A program made the translations under genes and the position numbers. From Lobosporangium transversale (lineage: Eukaryota; Mortierellomycota; Mortierellomycetes; Mortierellales; Mortierellaceae): 64,000 nucleotides of DNA. Positions 35,706 through 48,049 of this stretch are shown in pieces; position 1 is the stretch's first letter; every line of letters starts with the position of its first letter. The notes beneath the pieces are model-generated. The model was not told where the DNA came from and did not search any database. It saw nothing but the letters and a program-made list of their open reading frames with translations. Location of the stretch: contig NW_019028987.1 in NCBI RefSeq assembly GCF_002105155.1, positions 674,501-738,500 of the forward strand, given 5' to 3'.

Positions 35706-38700
35706 AATGACGCTGATATATGGTGTATGTGTGAATATGTAGTTGCTGTCTGAAATAAGGATGGAAAGGGGTGGGAGAGGAATGTCGATAAAGACAAGGA
35801 GGAGAGAGAAGAAAATCAAAGAAAAATAAAAAGGAATAAGGATGGTCGAAGAGGCGGAAGCTTGATATGTGGAGGCAGAAGACAAGGGGACAGTGCGTCT
35901 ACCTGCCCAATGTTTAGTCATGTAGCAATGGAATGGTTATGCTGAAGGAGAGCATGACACAAAAAATGGTGTGAGAAATCTCGGACAAAATTGACCACAT
36001 TAAGACACAACGAAAGGAAAATGTCAAGAGGGGGCGCTTTTTTTTGTTACACAACATGTTTGATACAAATATCCTCATTTTTGGTATCAATGGCCTTTCC
36101 GAATCCATGGCATACGGCATGGTGCCATCAACTATATCGAGGCGAAAGAGGCAAATATTAAGCTTCACGTTAATATCCATCGCTGTGACAGCCACAGCCT
36201 ACACGCACGAAAAAAAAAAAAAAAAAAAAAAAAAAGTTTGACTATTCATCATTGAGAAATAGAAGCGCATTATCTAAACTGGCTGCCATTGTGCAAGTCA
36301 TACCAAGAAAACATTGCCTTGAGCTTCTTTCAAAAATTGCATTTCCTAATGTGGCCTAAAAATACAACAAGGAGGTGCAACATAAATAATGAAGAATGAT
36401 GAAGTTACCGATTGGCATGGTTGCATGCTTCAAGAGAAGAGCATATGACAGTTGTAAGTCGCGGGAATGCGTATTAGTGATTCATAGGAAATATAATACG
36501 TGTCTACATATCATATTTTTACAGGAGGTTCATTGCAGCCTGGTGCACGTGTATGAAATACTTAACTCTTTTGTATCAAGAATTTTTTTTTTTTTTTTTT
36601 TTTTTTTTTTGGAGAACTGAATCGGCACCGAGATCTTTAATTCGGATGAATAGGGATTGTGTGCAAACAAGAAGTACATTAGCAACAGTATACATATGGT
36701 TTTGTAGTGCGAGCTTACCGAGAGACATCTGTTGTTTTTCTTATTTTTATTTTTATTTTTTTCACAAGTAGACAAAGTGTGGGAGGCAATACCGTTTCAA
36801 TATGGAGCATACCATGGTGTTGGCTCATTTGCCGAGCTAGTGGCTATGTTTTTATATCATACTGGCTGTGTATGAGTGCTTATTGAAGATATTGAAGCAT
36901 GAGTCGTATGAGTGACCAGTTCTTTGTGCGTATGTGTGACATTGCAGATGAGCGTACATGTATCTCTTTGGATGCTCCCGCTTTACCAGTTGTGCTAAAC
37001 GTAAAGTATGATACCAGTAATAACGATAATAAATGCTATCCTGTTTGCTCTGTGCCTGAGCAATTGCTCAAATGAAATTGTAACCTATTCTAGAGATGAA
37101 CCCTTTGATCAACTTGGTCATTGCTAACAAGCGCGTCTTCAGGAGTCTAACGAAAGTCAACCGTGGGTGTAAGTGTAAAACAATAACAGAAAAGAAGAAT
37201 TAGAGGGTATTCAGTTTTATACAAGAAGATGTCGATCCCATTTCATCTCATGAAGTACGGCGACTGTTTTATGTGTGTATTTGTGTGTTCGTGACAAAAA
37301 GAAAGAAAGAAAACGAACGACGTTTGTCTAATTGTCTCCCACTCCTCTACTCGAATTCATCACTAATACTTTACATTACCATTGTTATTAGTTTGTTTGT
37401 TTGCTTTGATAGTGATGCTTTTTCATCGCACAGTTTCAATAGGCGATGAGAATCACTGGGACACAGTGATAAAGTCAAATGATAACGACAACCCAACTCC
37501 TTTTCTCTTTTCTATCCACCTCCCTATCTGTCTCTCTGCGTGAATGTTCGCAAACAAGCACCCTAAATCAAAATGAACCTTTTTATTTAGTTCTATTAAT
37601 GCATTTAGGTCTTCGCTTCGACGATATGAGGACCGCTGCCACAAAGAGAGACAGCATGAATCCACATGCAGCGCTTGCTCCATACTTTGTATAGTCCAGC
37701 AGCTCTGAATATGCTGCCTCAGACCATAGTGCAAATCATAGCGCAGACCATAGCAACATTACTAAGCCGTTTAGAAGAAGTACTGCCGATTTGTCTAGGG
37801 TAGAGCTTCGTTCCCGGAATTTTTTTTAGCTATCATTATCGTGTATGGATGGTTGCTATTTAGGTTTAAGATGCGTATGCAAAGCGGTAAAATGCATTAA
37901 GCTCCTCCACTCTTTAAGGGGCCCAAGTTCCAAGCTTGGGTATATCCTTCCACGATCGGATCAAGGTCTGACTGCCAATGCCACAACATTTTCACAAGGC
38001 GCATTAATATGTCAGGATCGTTCGATAATTTCAGTCATAGAAATGTCTCCTTGATTCTCTCTCCTGACGAATTCTGAAAAAGCCTCTTGCGTCAAATTTC
38101 TGATAAACTTGAATCTGGCCTCAATCGTCACTTTTCTCAGTTAGTAGCTGTAACTGCTGCTTCATTACCACTCTCGCCTGAGGCTTCAGATAATGGTGGG
38201 TCCAGAGTCACTATGGAGGAGAGTACTACTAACTAGCTTAAATGCTCTTACGGATAACCATTACAGATTTAGAAAGGGCCAAAAGCAAGCACCAAGAACT
38301 TCGTGCAATATATCTGCTCAATACCAAATTTAGTCCCGAGCTGCAGTTCATTTTAATCCATTAGAGCGACAGATTTAGCATCATCGTCATCGTCTTCTAG
38401 AGGCCATTCAGCCGCAATCATAGCTACAGCCATAGCCATATGGCCTTCTGGACGTAGCAGAATGAGTACCTCTCTCGACCAAGGTAATTGACCAATAAAA
38501 CAGTGGCTGTATCTTTCGGTATTACTTCTGGAAATGGTCTTTGACTTTGATCTAAACCTTTCTCGTCGCAATATCCAAAAGGTAGGACACGTTGGCAAGA
38601 AGGTCATCCTTGAGTCCAGGTGAGCTCTCTATGCCTTTGATCTCCAATATCAGATGACCCTAGGAGACGATCGCCAAAAGACGATTTGCAGGACACTTCG

Positions 38701-39006
38701 TCCACAGATTATGTGTTGTCTGACAGCACATGTTCGTTTTTTTCAACATTTTGTAATGAATAATATTATAATAATTATTATCGTATTGTTTATTTAATGC
38801 TTTAGTGCATTATCTGGATGATCACCACTCTGAAAGAAATACAGAAAATAAAGGATTTGAACGAATGAATGTAGAAATAAAGGTAGAAAAGATAGCTGTG
38901 AATGCGTCAATAACATAAAATATTAAACATTAATGTTCCTTCACATGAAGAAAAAAAATTAACAAAAAAAAACTACTGTGCCCAAGTTCCTCAAAATGAA
39001 TTGGTG
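35706..39006. other. Gene-poor 3.3 kb region with homopolymer runs and a possible coding relic
   Basis: Contains the leader of the phosphatase gene, a 26-nt poly-A at 36210-36235 and a 28-nt poly-T at 36583-36610. The rest is AT rich without a recognisable gene. Between about 38010 and 38226 (+) a frame starting MSGSFDNFSHRNVSLILSP and continuing past one TGA to a TAG looks protein-like but matches nothing I know. Confidence 0.5.
38010..38226 (+). pseudogene. Possible degenerate coding fragment, unrecognised
   Basis: An ATG-led frame gives MSGSFDNFSHRNVSLILSP, then DEF and a TGA, and continues in the same frame with KSLLRQISDKLESGLNRHFS and VTAASLPLSPEASDNGGSR to a TAG. The amphipathic composition looks protein-like, but it could be chance. 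Confidence 0.25.
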
Positions 39007-40756
39007 TTATGGCCGCGCTGGTGCAATACTTTGATTTTGGTCATGTATTGTCAGCAACCCTTGCGTTGACGATGGACCTTCCTGGTCTGTTCCAGTGTAT
39101 TCAACCCCCATTATTGTTGATCGCATATTATCCAGCCCATTTTGCATTCCAAGCATCGATGCTTGCTGGAGGGCTGTTCCTGGGACATACGTACCGGTAT
39201 CCTGGTGTTTGCCTAGAGCCATCATTGGCAATGTGGTCGCATTCATAAAGAGATGCATCCCGTGACTCCCTTGGGCCTGACCTAGCCCTTGATCAGCTGC
39301 AAGACTACCATGAGATGGTCCAGGAAGAGGATGGTTGCTGGACATCAGCATCATCATCCCTGCGCTTAGCGCCGCTTGTGAACCAACCTCCAACGGGCCA
39401 GTTGCATGTGCACTAGGTTCTAGCGGTCCAGCCGCTAACGCCCTAACGTCGGTCCTCAGTTCTTCAGTCATGCTCGCCTTTCTCTTAGTGCCAGAATCCT
39501 TTCGTCCAGTGTTCTTTCGATTTCGTCCTACCGTAGTCCCATTCACGCTACCGCTATTACCACCAATAGCACCACCCGTTGACCCTTTTTGAGCGGCCGC
39601 TCCAGCTGTTGTTAACGTAGGCGTCATCGATGCCGTACGTGCTCGCTTAGTGGGCTTTACAGGTGACATTCCGGTCGCAGTTAATATATTGCCTGTTACA
39701 ACCGGTGAGAAAACCGGTGATGTGATGGATGATGAAGGCGTTTGGAGAGGCGATCCTACAAGACGTAGTCCAAGTCCTGTCCCTGCGGTTTGGTTTGAGG
39801 TTGGGCCGGAGGCCATGTTGTTAATGATGGCATGCTTTATCGAAGGGGTGCTAGCATTCACGACTCCATGACCTTGTGTGTCCTCTACGGCTGGAGAAGC
39901 TGAAGGTGAGCTCACATGGCTAGATTCGCACGGCGACATGGCTACAGATGTCCTACGTTTCATAGACCTGGGTGAAGCCGATGCGCGAGAATGAGTTTGG
40001 CTGCTTATGATACCAGTACTTGATGCACCGCTTTGATGAGTGAGTAGAGTCGGTATATGGGAAAGTACCGGTGTAGCAAAAGAGTTGGTGAGATTTGGTG
40101 AGTTGGACTGAGCACTTGTCTGTCCCGCTCTAAGTAGTACTTGTTTATTATCTCGCAGTAGCTGAGAATACATTGCAAGAGTTTCTATGGTAGATTGGCC
40201 ATATTAGTGATTATAGTGTCGGTTCATGAATAAGCGATGCCTCTATATTCAATCTTCGGCAGCGGTCTGATACTTACCGGCAGGCCCGCGTCGCGTATAA
40301 GCACTGTGTTGGATTAACTCGGTCATTTTGGAGCATACGTCAGACAACTACCAGAGGAAAGAAGCAGATGTATGGGAACGTAATCCAGGATGTGAGATAT
40401 TGTTCTATCTTCCCTTCAATTAAATGCTTGCTATGCCTACCTCCAACAGTCGCATAGCTTTATGAGTGATTCCAAACTCATTCACAATGCTTTCAGGTAT
40501 ACTCTGGGTTGCCTTTTTAGATGTGGTCAAGGCTCTTTTCATGTTTCCCTTCTTTTTGCCTTCAATCTTTGATTCTAGGAGTGGACTGCCCAATGTTTCA
40601 TCCACAGGTCGAGATATGAACTCTTCGAAGCCTAACGAAGTCAACTCCAGAAGATCAAATTTAAAATCAGTTGCAAACGTTGCTTTGATAGTCCCTTTTG
40701 CAAAAATCTAGTATGATTATCACAATCCATAAACAAGTATTAGTACATAAGAAAAG

Positions 40757-40789
<33 letters not shown>

Positions 40790-42616
40790 CTTGAAGCTTG
40801 GAAAATATCATTATGACATACCTTAGAACCATTTATATGATGTGAAACAAGAGTGATTCTCGGGCACTCGACAATAAGAGGAAAGGGAGCAGTCTGCCCT
40901 AATGCTTGCTCCAAAATAAGTTGTAATTGTTTGATCCCTGATTCAACAGTTCCCAAGTAAAATCGGGGCAATGATGGCGCCGTCAATTCTATTAAATGAA
41001 ATAAGCCACGAAAAATGGGTTTTAGATGGCGTTTTCGTTGTCCCCAAAAACTACGAACGCGCACATAAATCTTATTTCGTCTTCTTTGTGCATACCAAAG
41101 ACCTTGCTTTCGCTCGTCACTGGATTGACAAGCTTGTATCTCAACTTGCCGGCATTGCCAAAGAATTTGGCTACGAAAGCTTGCCAGAAGTCAATTGTTT
41201 GATGCTGACAAAGCGAGACCAAAACAAGGGCCGTCAGTGATGAAATGTCAAAGAGATATAGCGAGTTTACACGCCATAAACCTACCTCAATATTCAACCC
41301 AATTGCTCGTCCAAATTCCATAAGGCGCAGAAGCGCCCTTGATGACCGTTCGTCTGTAATGATAGGATCTAAGGAGCTGAGATGACGGTGGCAATATTAC
41401 AGAAAATGTTAAAAATTAGAATTGATCAGACAGTATCATTTATTACATACATGAGCCAATGCATGCTCTGTAAATTGTACCTTGGTGCCTGTAATGCTGA
41501 CTGAATGACATTGCGCTGCATTGGAGAACACATTGCTCCTAGCGCTTGCTGTTGGTGTAGATTTTGTTGCAATTGTGATGGAGGAAGCGATAGTTGATGT
41601 TCATGGTCCTGTTTTTGTTGTAATGATTGTTGTTGTTCATGCTGCTGTTGACGTTGATGTTGATATTGATTCTGTTGTTGATACTCTGTTTGCTGTGCCT
41701 GTTGTCGTTCACGATCTTGTCCTTGTGTTTGATTGTCATGAAGTTCTATCCCATTATGTGTTTGAATTCGTTCTTGTTGCGGATCCTTGGCCTGTTCTTG
41801 CCCTTGTACTTGCTCATGAGCATGCAACTGGTGTTCTGGCTGTCCACTTTGAGCTTCATGTTGCTGTAAATGTTGGACTTCGTTGCGTCGCTGCTGCTGC
41901 TGCTGATTTAACTGTGCCTGTTGGTAGGCCGTCAATTGCTGAAGCCCACCATTGGTTCCAGCGTCTGTTACCTGACCGGATAATGCCTGTAGATGGTCCT
42001 GCTGGCCTGCTTTGAATGGCAACGCAAGATTTTGACCTAGCCTATCCAACTGTTGATCAGAAAAATTGGGTTGAAACTGAAGTTGTTGTTGGAACATCTG
42101 TGGATGATGCATTTGCTCTTGCTGTTGCTGTTGTAAGAATAGTAGATGCTGTTGTGGCCGTTGTGATTGTAGCTGAGATCGTTGTTGCTGTAGTTGCGTT
42201 TGCTGGACAAGCGAGGATATCTGGATCTGATTAACAAGCTGGGGTACCACATTCTGACGTGTATTTGGGGACGCCATATGTTGAGGAGCCAATATCAAAT
42301 GCGGTGGAGCATGAGGTTGCATCTGATGCTCTTGTTGCTGTAGATGCTGCTGCTGTGCCTGCTGTATTTGTAGTTGCTGTGCATGCTGCTGCTGAAGATG
42401 ATGCAGACGTGCTTGATATTGGAGAACAGATGGGTCAGTTCCTGTGACTGAGCTGTGGAGCTGACTCGGCTGACTTGTCATCCCTGCATTTCTACGCATA
42501 GCCTGATTGACATCAGGCGTGAGTGTAGTGCCACTTGGGGCCTGGCTATATCCCTGTGTTGGTGGATGATTATTATTCGCTGATGGTAAGGTAACAGGAC
42601 TGTTGATCCCGAACAT
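39007..42616 (-). CDS. LIM-domain-binding (Ldb1/PtaB/Mfg1-type) transcriptional adaptor with polyQ N-terminus
   Basis: Exons, minus strand: 42616-41451, 41376-41286, 41204-41096, 40988-40822, 40707-40441, 40347-40278, 40184-39007; phases agree; about 1,015 residues. The first ~370 residues are Q/H-rich. The LIM_bind/dimerisation domain spans exons 1-6: IISLDP-like start, RLMEFGRAIGLNIE, IDFWQAFVAKFFGNAGKLRY, FELTAPSLPRFYLG formed across a junction, LGQTAPFPLIVECPRITLVS, ATFATDFKFDLLELTSLGFE, and VNEFGITHKAMRLLE. Fungal relatives (PtaB, Mfg1, Adn1) act with Flo8/Som1-type factors in adhesion, hyphal growth and development. The C-terminal exon is Ser/Thr/Gly-rich with a basic segment. The 114-nt intron 40708-40821 carries a 31-nt homopolymer (poly-T in gene sense). 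Confidence 0.88.
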
Positions 42617-43497
42617 GCTTCGTTCGGACTGCTAGATGTCCTAAAGGTCAGAGATATGTGCTCTGATCTTGGAATACGAAGATAACGACAATAGATACAA
42701 AGACGAAATTGAAAATAAAGTGGAAATAAAGAAAGAAATAAAGTGAAATAAAAATCAAAATAAAATAAAATAGGAAACTAATAGGAATAAAAATAAGAGT
42801 AAGAAAAAAAATAAAAATAAAATAGAACAGAATAAAAATAGAATAAATTAAAATAAAGGTTCAGTTATGCGCATCGACGCAGTTGTCTCATCCTTTTAAA
42901 TAGCCTACTGAAAGTAATGTTGGAGATGTCTTCAGCTGAGTGTAGTAAACACGGGGAGATAATCCTGATTTTGAGCGGACTGGTATTTAGCAGTGTTAAT
43001 GATTATACTGACTGGCTCTGTCGTAGAGACTGATGAAGGTAGTAGCAGCCATGGTTAAATAAAGTACATTTAGTGCAAAACCCATTTAATTCTATTTCCA
43101 TGAGATGGCGGCCATTGGAGTCTACCTTGAAGTGTTATTCAGCATAAATGAAAGGAGGAAGTGAGAGAGGTTTTCATGAACGCGTGTTTGATTCGATAGG
43201 CGCTTGGGTCAATTCGAGGGAAAGGTTTCTCATACTCTATTTGGCCAAAGATTTTCTGGACTTTTATAGTTTAAAGTTCAGGTTTAGTAGTCAGTCACGC
43301 AGTGGCTGAGTAAGTGTTTTTGCTTTATTATCTTTAGTATTTATCGTTATTTTCTCATTCTCTTACTCTCTCTCTCCAGTACCTTGGAAGTCATTCCATT
43401 AGGGAAACTTAGAATCGACCTTCAACAGGACTCTGTTAGTCTTGCCTATACTGACTCTAGCTTATCCAGAAAGCAAACCCATAAACATTATCACAAC
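42617..43497. promoter_or_regulatory. Divergent intergenic region, LIM-binding adaptor and DSS1-like gene
   Basis: About 880 bp. An A-rich, AAAAT/AAATA-repeat-like stretch at 42713-42858 lies on the adaptor side. A pyrimidine-rich block (TCTCTCTCTCC) at about 43363-43380 precedes the exoribonuclease. No other feature. Confidence 0.45.
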
Positions 43498-46400
43498 ATG
43501 CTTAGTATGTTCACAACACAGAAAATCTGGTCAAGGTTAAGGCTAGCTAGCCAGAGACCATACTTGGGTAAACTCTGCCATTTCAGAACTATGCCGACTT
43601 CGTACAGGGTAGGAAATGATATTCAAGGGAGCTTTCGGGACGCAGAGACCAAAACTCGCTGTGTTACGACCTCTAAGTCCAAGCTAACTGGTCACAGATC
43701 GGCATCCCAGGATACTACAAAGATCAAATTATATGGTCGGGCTTCCAATACACATTCAATATTGCGCCCCCACTCTTCATCTGGCCATATGTCAGTTCAT
43801 GAACCGAGGTCCACGAAAATGACTCCTTCAGAAGAGTTTATGCAAGAACGAAACAGCTCACTGGCATATGCCCGAAAAATATCCGCGCGCAATGAGCGGA
43901 AAAAAACCTTGTCGGTGCGAACAGTCAAGGCAAGAAACGATACTTCAGAACCGGTATACACCTGCCAACTGGCGAAAGCTGTTCATGGTGATATTAGCAG
44001 CCTTTTTGGGCCAGAATCTGTTCAGAACCGTGAGGTCCTCCCTGGTGATTTTGTTGAAGTCCGCAGGTAAACCTGTTGATCTTAGATGCATTTATGTAAC
44101 CTCTTATATGATCGTATTTTCGTCATGTTAACAGGCATATTATCGTATTTTGAAATAGACAAGGGAAGGCAATCCATGGTATCTATATTTCAAACTTCGA
44201 TGCAGCTGAAGGGCGATTAAAATCCACATCTGTTTCGCTCGGAGGATCAATTCTGGAACATAGAACTAACGAGGTGACATTCCGAGTTCCAGGATATATC
44301 TTCATGGACAAAGTTCAAGCAGAAATTGGACGGTGGGATGTAGATGCTGACCCATATTCAGCACCTCCAGGCGCCGCCAAAGCTGCTACAGAGTTTGCAG
44401 AGAATTCGAGAGTCATCATGGGGACTCACTACACAAAATTCGACACAGTGTATAACACTTTTTGGTACCAGCGGAAAATGACATCGTTCACAGTCATAGA
44501 GGCAGCAAAATATGTTTTTAACAAGGAAGATCCGGGTTCTGTACCTCTTACATTACAAGAGGTTTATGCAACGCACATGTTCTTGACTCAAGATACAAGT
44601 TTGCTAAAGTTCATCCCTTCTGTAGCGGTGCGCTGGACTGGTGAGTTCTCTATACGATCACCTACAGAGGTACAGCTGACGGAAACGGTGATTGATTGGA
44701 TGCGCAAAGATGATCCGCGGCTGACACAATTTCAAGATAAAGCCAAGATGTTAGTGCAAGGCTACCGTGCAGGCAACAAGAGAAATTGGAGAGATGTTGC
44801 TTTCTCAGATTCTGATCGAGCATTAATTGAGTTTGTGAGACAAAGTGCTTTTCATGGTTATGACGACATCTTTCTGACCCCTCACCTTGCTTATCTTCCA
44901 AGGCTACTAAGGCCTTTGGGAGCGTACGATGACATTGATCCAAGCACGGCATTTTTATTCTTGAAAGAAATTGGAATTTGGCCAAGCTGGTACAATATGG
45001 AGATCAATCGCTCAACGGTTACTCCTTCAGAAACCCTTGAAGAGGAGAAAGCAATCATGGAACGTATAGAGCAACGACACCCTGAAGTGCTTCATCAAGA
45101 CGTTGAAAAGGAGATCAAATATTCAAAACAGGATGCTATAATCACAGTTCAGCAAAATATTAAAAACAAGCAAAAGACTATTAAACAAGGACGTATCAAC
45201 CCCTTAATATTACAGGACCCAACCGAACTATATGTACGTGATCCATGCGACTCTATACGATATGATTTCGGACATCAACCAGTTTACGCCATTGATGATC
45301 CCTCGGCTTCTGAGCTTGATGATGCCTTTTGTATCGAACCGGTTCCTATTACAACGCTGACACCGACCCCTTCCACGTGGGTTCACGTTCACGTGGCAGA
45401 TCCAACATCTATTCTACCTCCATTTCACGAATTATCCAGGTTGGCTGCCGCCCGCGTGCAGACGATTTATCTTCCAGAAGGATCATGGCCTATGCTTCCC
45501 CGTTCACTGACGGAAGAATCATTAAGCTTGAAGAACGATGGCAAACCTAAAAAAGTCATGACGTTTTCAGCGAGGCTGGACGATGATGATGGCAAAATCT
45601 TAGAGTACAAGGTCCGACCCGGTATCGTCAGAAATTTGGTTACTCTTAATTATGATGATGTGGACGAAATTCTCTCCTGGAACCGGGTCTATGGTGGTAA
45701 GGCAGCAGGTGATCGTGTCCGAAACTCTATGTTGAGAACACCGGAGGAAATGATGATTGAACGTGAATACTATCGCTCTAGTAAAGGGAGTCTTGACACG
45801 ACTGATAAGGAGCTGGTGAATGAACTGCGAGGACTGCAAGTCGTTTCAGGAAGGCATCAAGACTCCAGGCTCAAATTTGGTGGATTTAACTTTACTCTTG
45901 GACGGCCGATGATCGAGCTTACTCCATACCCGCTTCCACCCGTTGCCCAGGCTGACTGGAAGTCTCCGATCGACTATGAGCAATGGAAAGAACCTCAGAT
46001 CAGCTGCCGAGCTGATCCAGCATTCGCATCGCCCTCAAGGCTCATGGTAGCAGAGTACATGGTCATCGCAGGAAGAGTGGCAGCCCTATTTTCGCAAGAA
46101 AACGGGTTGCCAAACATGTATAGGAATCAACAGGCACCCGCTGAGAAATACAGGCCTCTATTTGAGCAAGTTATCCGAGAAAAAACTGATCCCATAACAG
46201 GGGTGCTCGCCTTGAAGGACATGTTGCCACTAAGGCCTTACATCCCAGGTGCAGAAATTTCAACACAGCCTCTAAAACATTGGTCAATGGGAATTCATGA
46301 TGGGTATTGTAAGGTGACTTCACCACTCAGAAGATATACAGACATGGTGTCACATTGGCAGCTGAAGGGGATGCTTTTGAGCAAACATGACTCGTCTTTG

Positions 46401-46778
46401 TCAGCACCACTAGCAGCAGCAATACCATCCATATCGTTAATATTCAATCTAGACACTCTTGTTCCTTTAACGAACCATATCCGTGATCGCGAACGCATGC
46501 TCGGTATGCTGGAGGCACGCTCGGTTAAGTTTTGGCTATATGAGATGCTCCGTCGTCGCTCTGAGGCTGGATTATCAAGTGTGTATGAGGGTATGGTCTT
46601 GAACTTGACTGAAGATGGATATAATGTCATGTCCACCCTTCTGGGATTCCAAACGGTAGTCAAAGCTGACCCGTTAGAAGCGCAGAATATTAGTATGGGA
46701 AGCAAAGTCATGTTTGAGGTCAACAATTTCAATCCACAGCGACCCTGGATTGGAGCCAAGCATTTGGAAACCCTATAA
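43498..46778 (+). CDS. DSS1: Mitochondrial RNB-family 3'-5' exoribonuclease (DSS1/CYT-4 type)
   Basis: Exon 43498-44066, intron 44067-44158 (phase 2), exon 44159-46778; 1,062 residues. In yeast, Dss1 with the Suv3 helicase forms the mitochondrial degradosome. The N-terminus (MLSMFTTQKIWSRLRLASQR) is basic, Ser-rich and acid-free, as in mitochondrial presequences. After a long divergent N-terminal domain the RNB signature YAIDDPSASELDDAFCIEP (about residue 566) shows the metal-binding aspartates. Further RNB elements follow: VHVADPTSILPP, LMVAEYMVIAGRVAA, and KVTSPLRRYTDMVSHWQLKG containing the conserved Arg-rich block. A short S1-like/OB C-terminus ends RPWIGAKHLETL. The active-site residues appear intact. 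The start at 43498 is the first in-frame ATG giving a targeting sequence. Confidence 0.9.
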
Positions 46779-47641
46779 GGATGCAAAGTTTTATCTCTTA
46801 ACTGTTAGCCAGGCAAATCCACCAATTAATTAGAAAGTTTTATAGAAAGATCGTTAATACACGTTTCCCTCCCTCTTCTTGCTCCACTGACGCCCAGATT
46901 TATATCATACCGATTTTCCTAATCCTGGAGTTAAGCATCAGCGTGGAGCTGCGTTTGGAAAAGTCGATAGCATAGACTCGTCTTTGTGATGCCACTGTAT
47001 ATATCCCCTAGCCCATGAGCATGACTGAAAAAAGTTCATAATTGGCATAAGTTAGATATTTGCCTAAATTAAGATCAACACTCACTTCTGTCTACTCTAT
47101 AGGTGTGCTCATTAGATATCATAGGGTTAGCTAGGTGTCAATTTCAATTAGTTCCTCTAAAATGATTGTAAGAACCGGTCCCACAACCGCCAGGCGTGTC
47201 CGACGACATAACTCCGACGTACTTGACTCAGTTCAGAATTCAGCAAATGCCCACTAAGTTCAAGTCTTAAACTGGTTCGTAGAAGTGCGGAAAACCTTCA
47301 AGACATGTAGGTCGATCGCATCACCGCTAGTTGGAAAAGATTTTTGCTGCATAATGTTTTTTTATCGATAGATTGCAGAGAACCAAGCCATTAATGTTTA
47401 TTGAATATCTCTTTCCTTACTATTTGGGCATCTAGTCGATTTTTGAGACGACTAGAAAACCACCTGCTTCAATGTCAGCTAGGTTATCAACCACTTGGTC
47501 CTTGCAAGTCACCATCGTAATGTATTCATCAACACCTGACCTATAGCCTCCTTCATCTTGCCTCTTCGAACCCTCCTCTAATCTCTCATGACAGGTTTGC
47601 GGTATACGGCGACAGTTTGAATGTATCCTTCGGTGGCCATC
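46779..47641. other. Spacer of 860 bp without a recognised gene
   Basis: Holds the 3' flank of the DSS1-like gene and of the Tom6-like gene (convergent). A minus-strand frame near 47165-47275 is open for about 37 codons but has no recognisable motif. No tRNA A/B boxes seen. Confidence 0.45.
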
Positions 47642-47815
47642 TTAAACACCTAGCATATCACCGAGGCTACGAAGGAAGGTGACAGCAAGACCGAAGACAG
47701 TAAGTGAGATGGCAATGGAGGTATTGCCAGCTCTCTTTTCGGGAGCAGTGATTTCTTGACGGATAAAGTTTGTAAAGGCATTGCCTCCGCTCTTGGGTGC
47801 GATTTTCTTGACCAT
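47642..47815 (-). CDS. Small single-span mitochondrial protein, Tom6-like
   Basis: 57 residues starting MVKKIAPKSGGNAFTNFIRQ, then EITAPEKRAGN and one hydrophobic segment SIAISLTVFGLAVTFL followed by a short polar tail. The layout (soluble N-terminus, TAPE/TSPE motif before one C-terminal transmembrane helix) resembles Tom6 of the outer-membrane translocase in filamentous fungi. The match is short and from memory, so Tom6 is probable, not certain. The start is the ATG at 47815; another in-frame ATG lies six codons upstream. Confidence 0.55.
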   Translation of the reverse strand: MVKKIAPKSGGNAFTNFIRQEITAPEKRAGNTSIAISLTVFGLAVTFLRSLGDMLGV

Positions 47816-48049
47816 GGTGAAAGTTTTGAACAAAAAGATCTCCGATCAACCTCATTTATTATTATTTTTACTGGAATCCGTAGATTTGTATTTGAAACTA
47901 CGTCACACCGTAAATATTAAGGGGCAAAAAGATAGACACAAGATCAGGATGGAATTAATAGTTAGAGCGAGCCCAACAATAAACATGATATTAAGTAAAC
48001 AATCCAAAATAAAATAAACGTCTTACTTTGGAGATAAAAAACGATGCAA

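Noticed and set aside
37453-37734. Minus-strand 93-codon frame
   Set aside because: Cys/Trp/Ser-rich composition, no motif, no splice partners; likely chance.
38353-38607. Minus-strand frame ending RPEGHMAMAVAMIAAEWPLE, with a faint look of a flavin monooxygenase C-terminus
   Set aside because: Too short, with no upstream domain in phase.
40971-41240. Plus-strand frame resembling a protein (EISHEKWVLDG..GYESLPEVN)
   Set aside because: It lies antisense to exons 3 and 4 of the LIM-binding domain, which join in phase and match the family.
41521-42447. Plus-strand Val-rich frames opposite the LIM-binding adaptor
   Set aside because: Mirror image of Q-rich codons on the true coding strand.
47560-47600. 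TTCGAACC-like sequence resembling a tRNA B box
   Set aside because: The B-box consensus is incomplete and no acceptor stem or A box is present.
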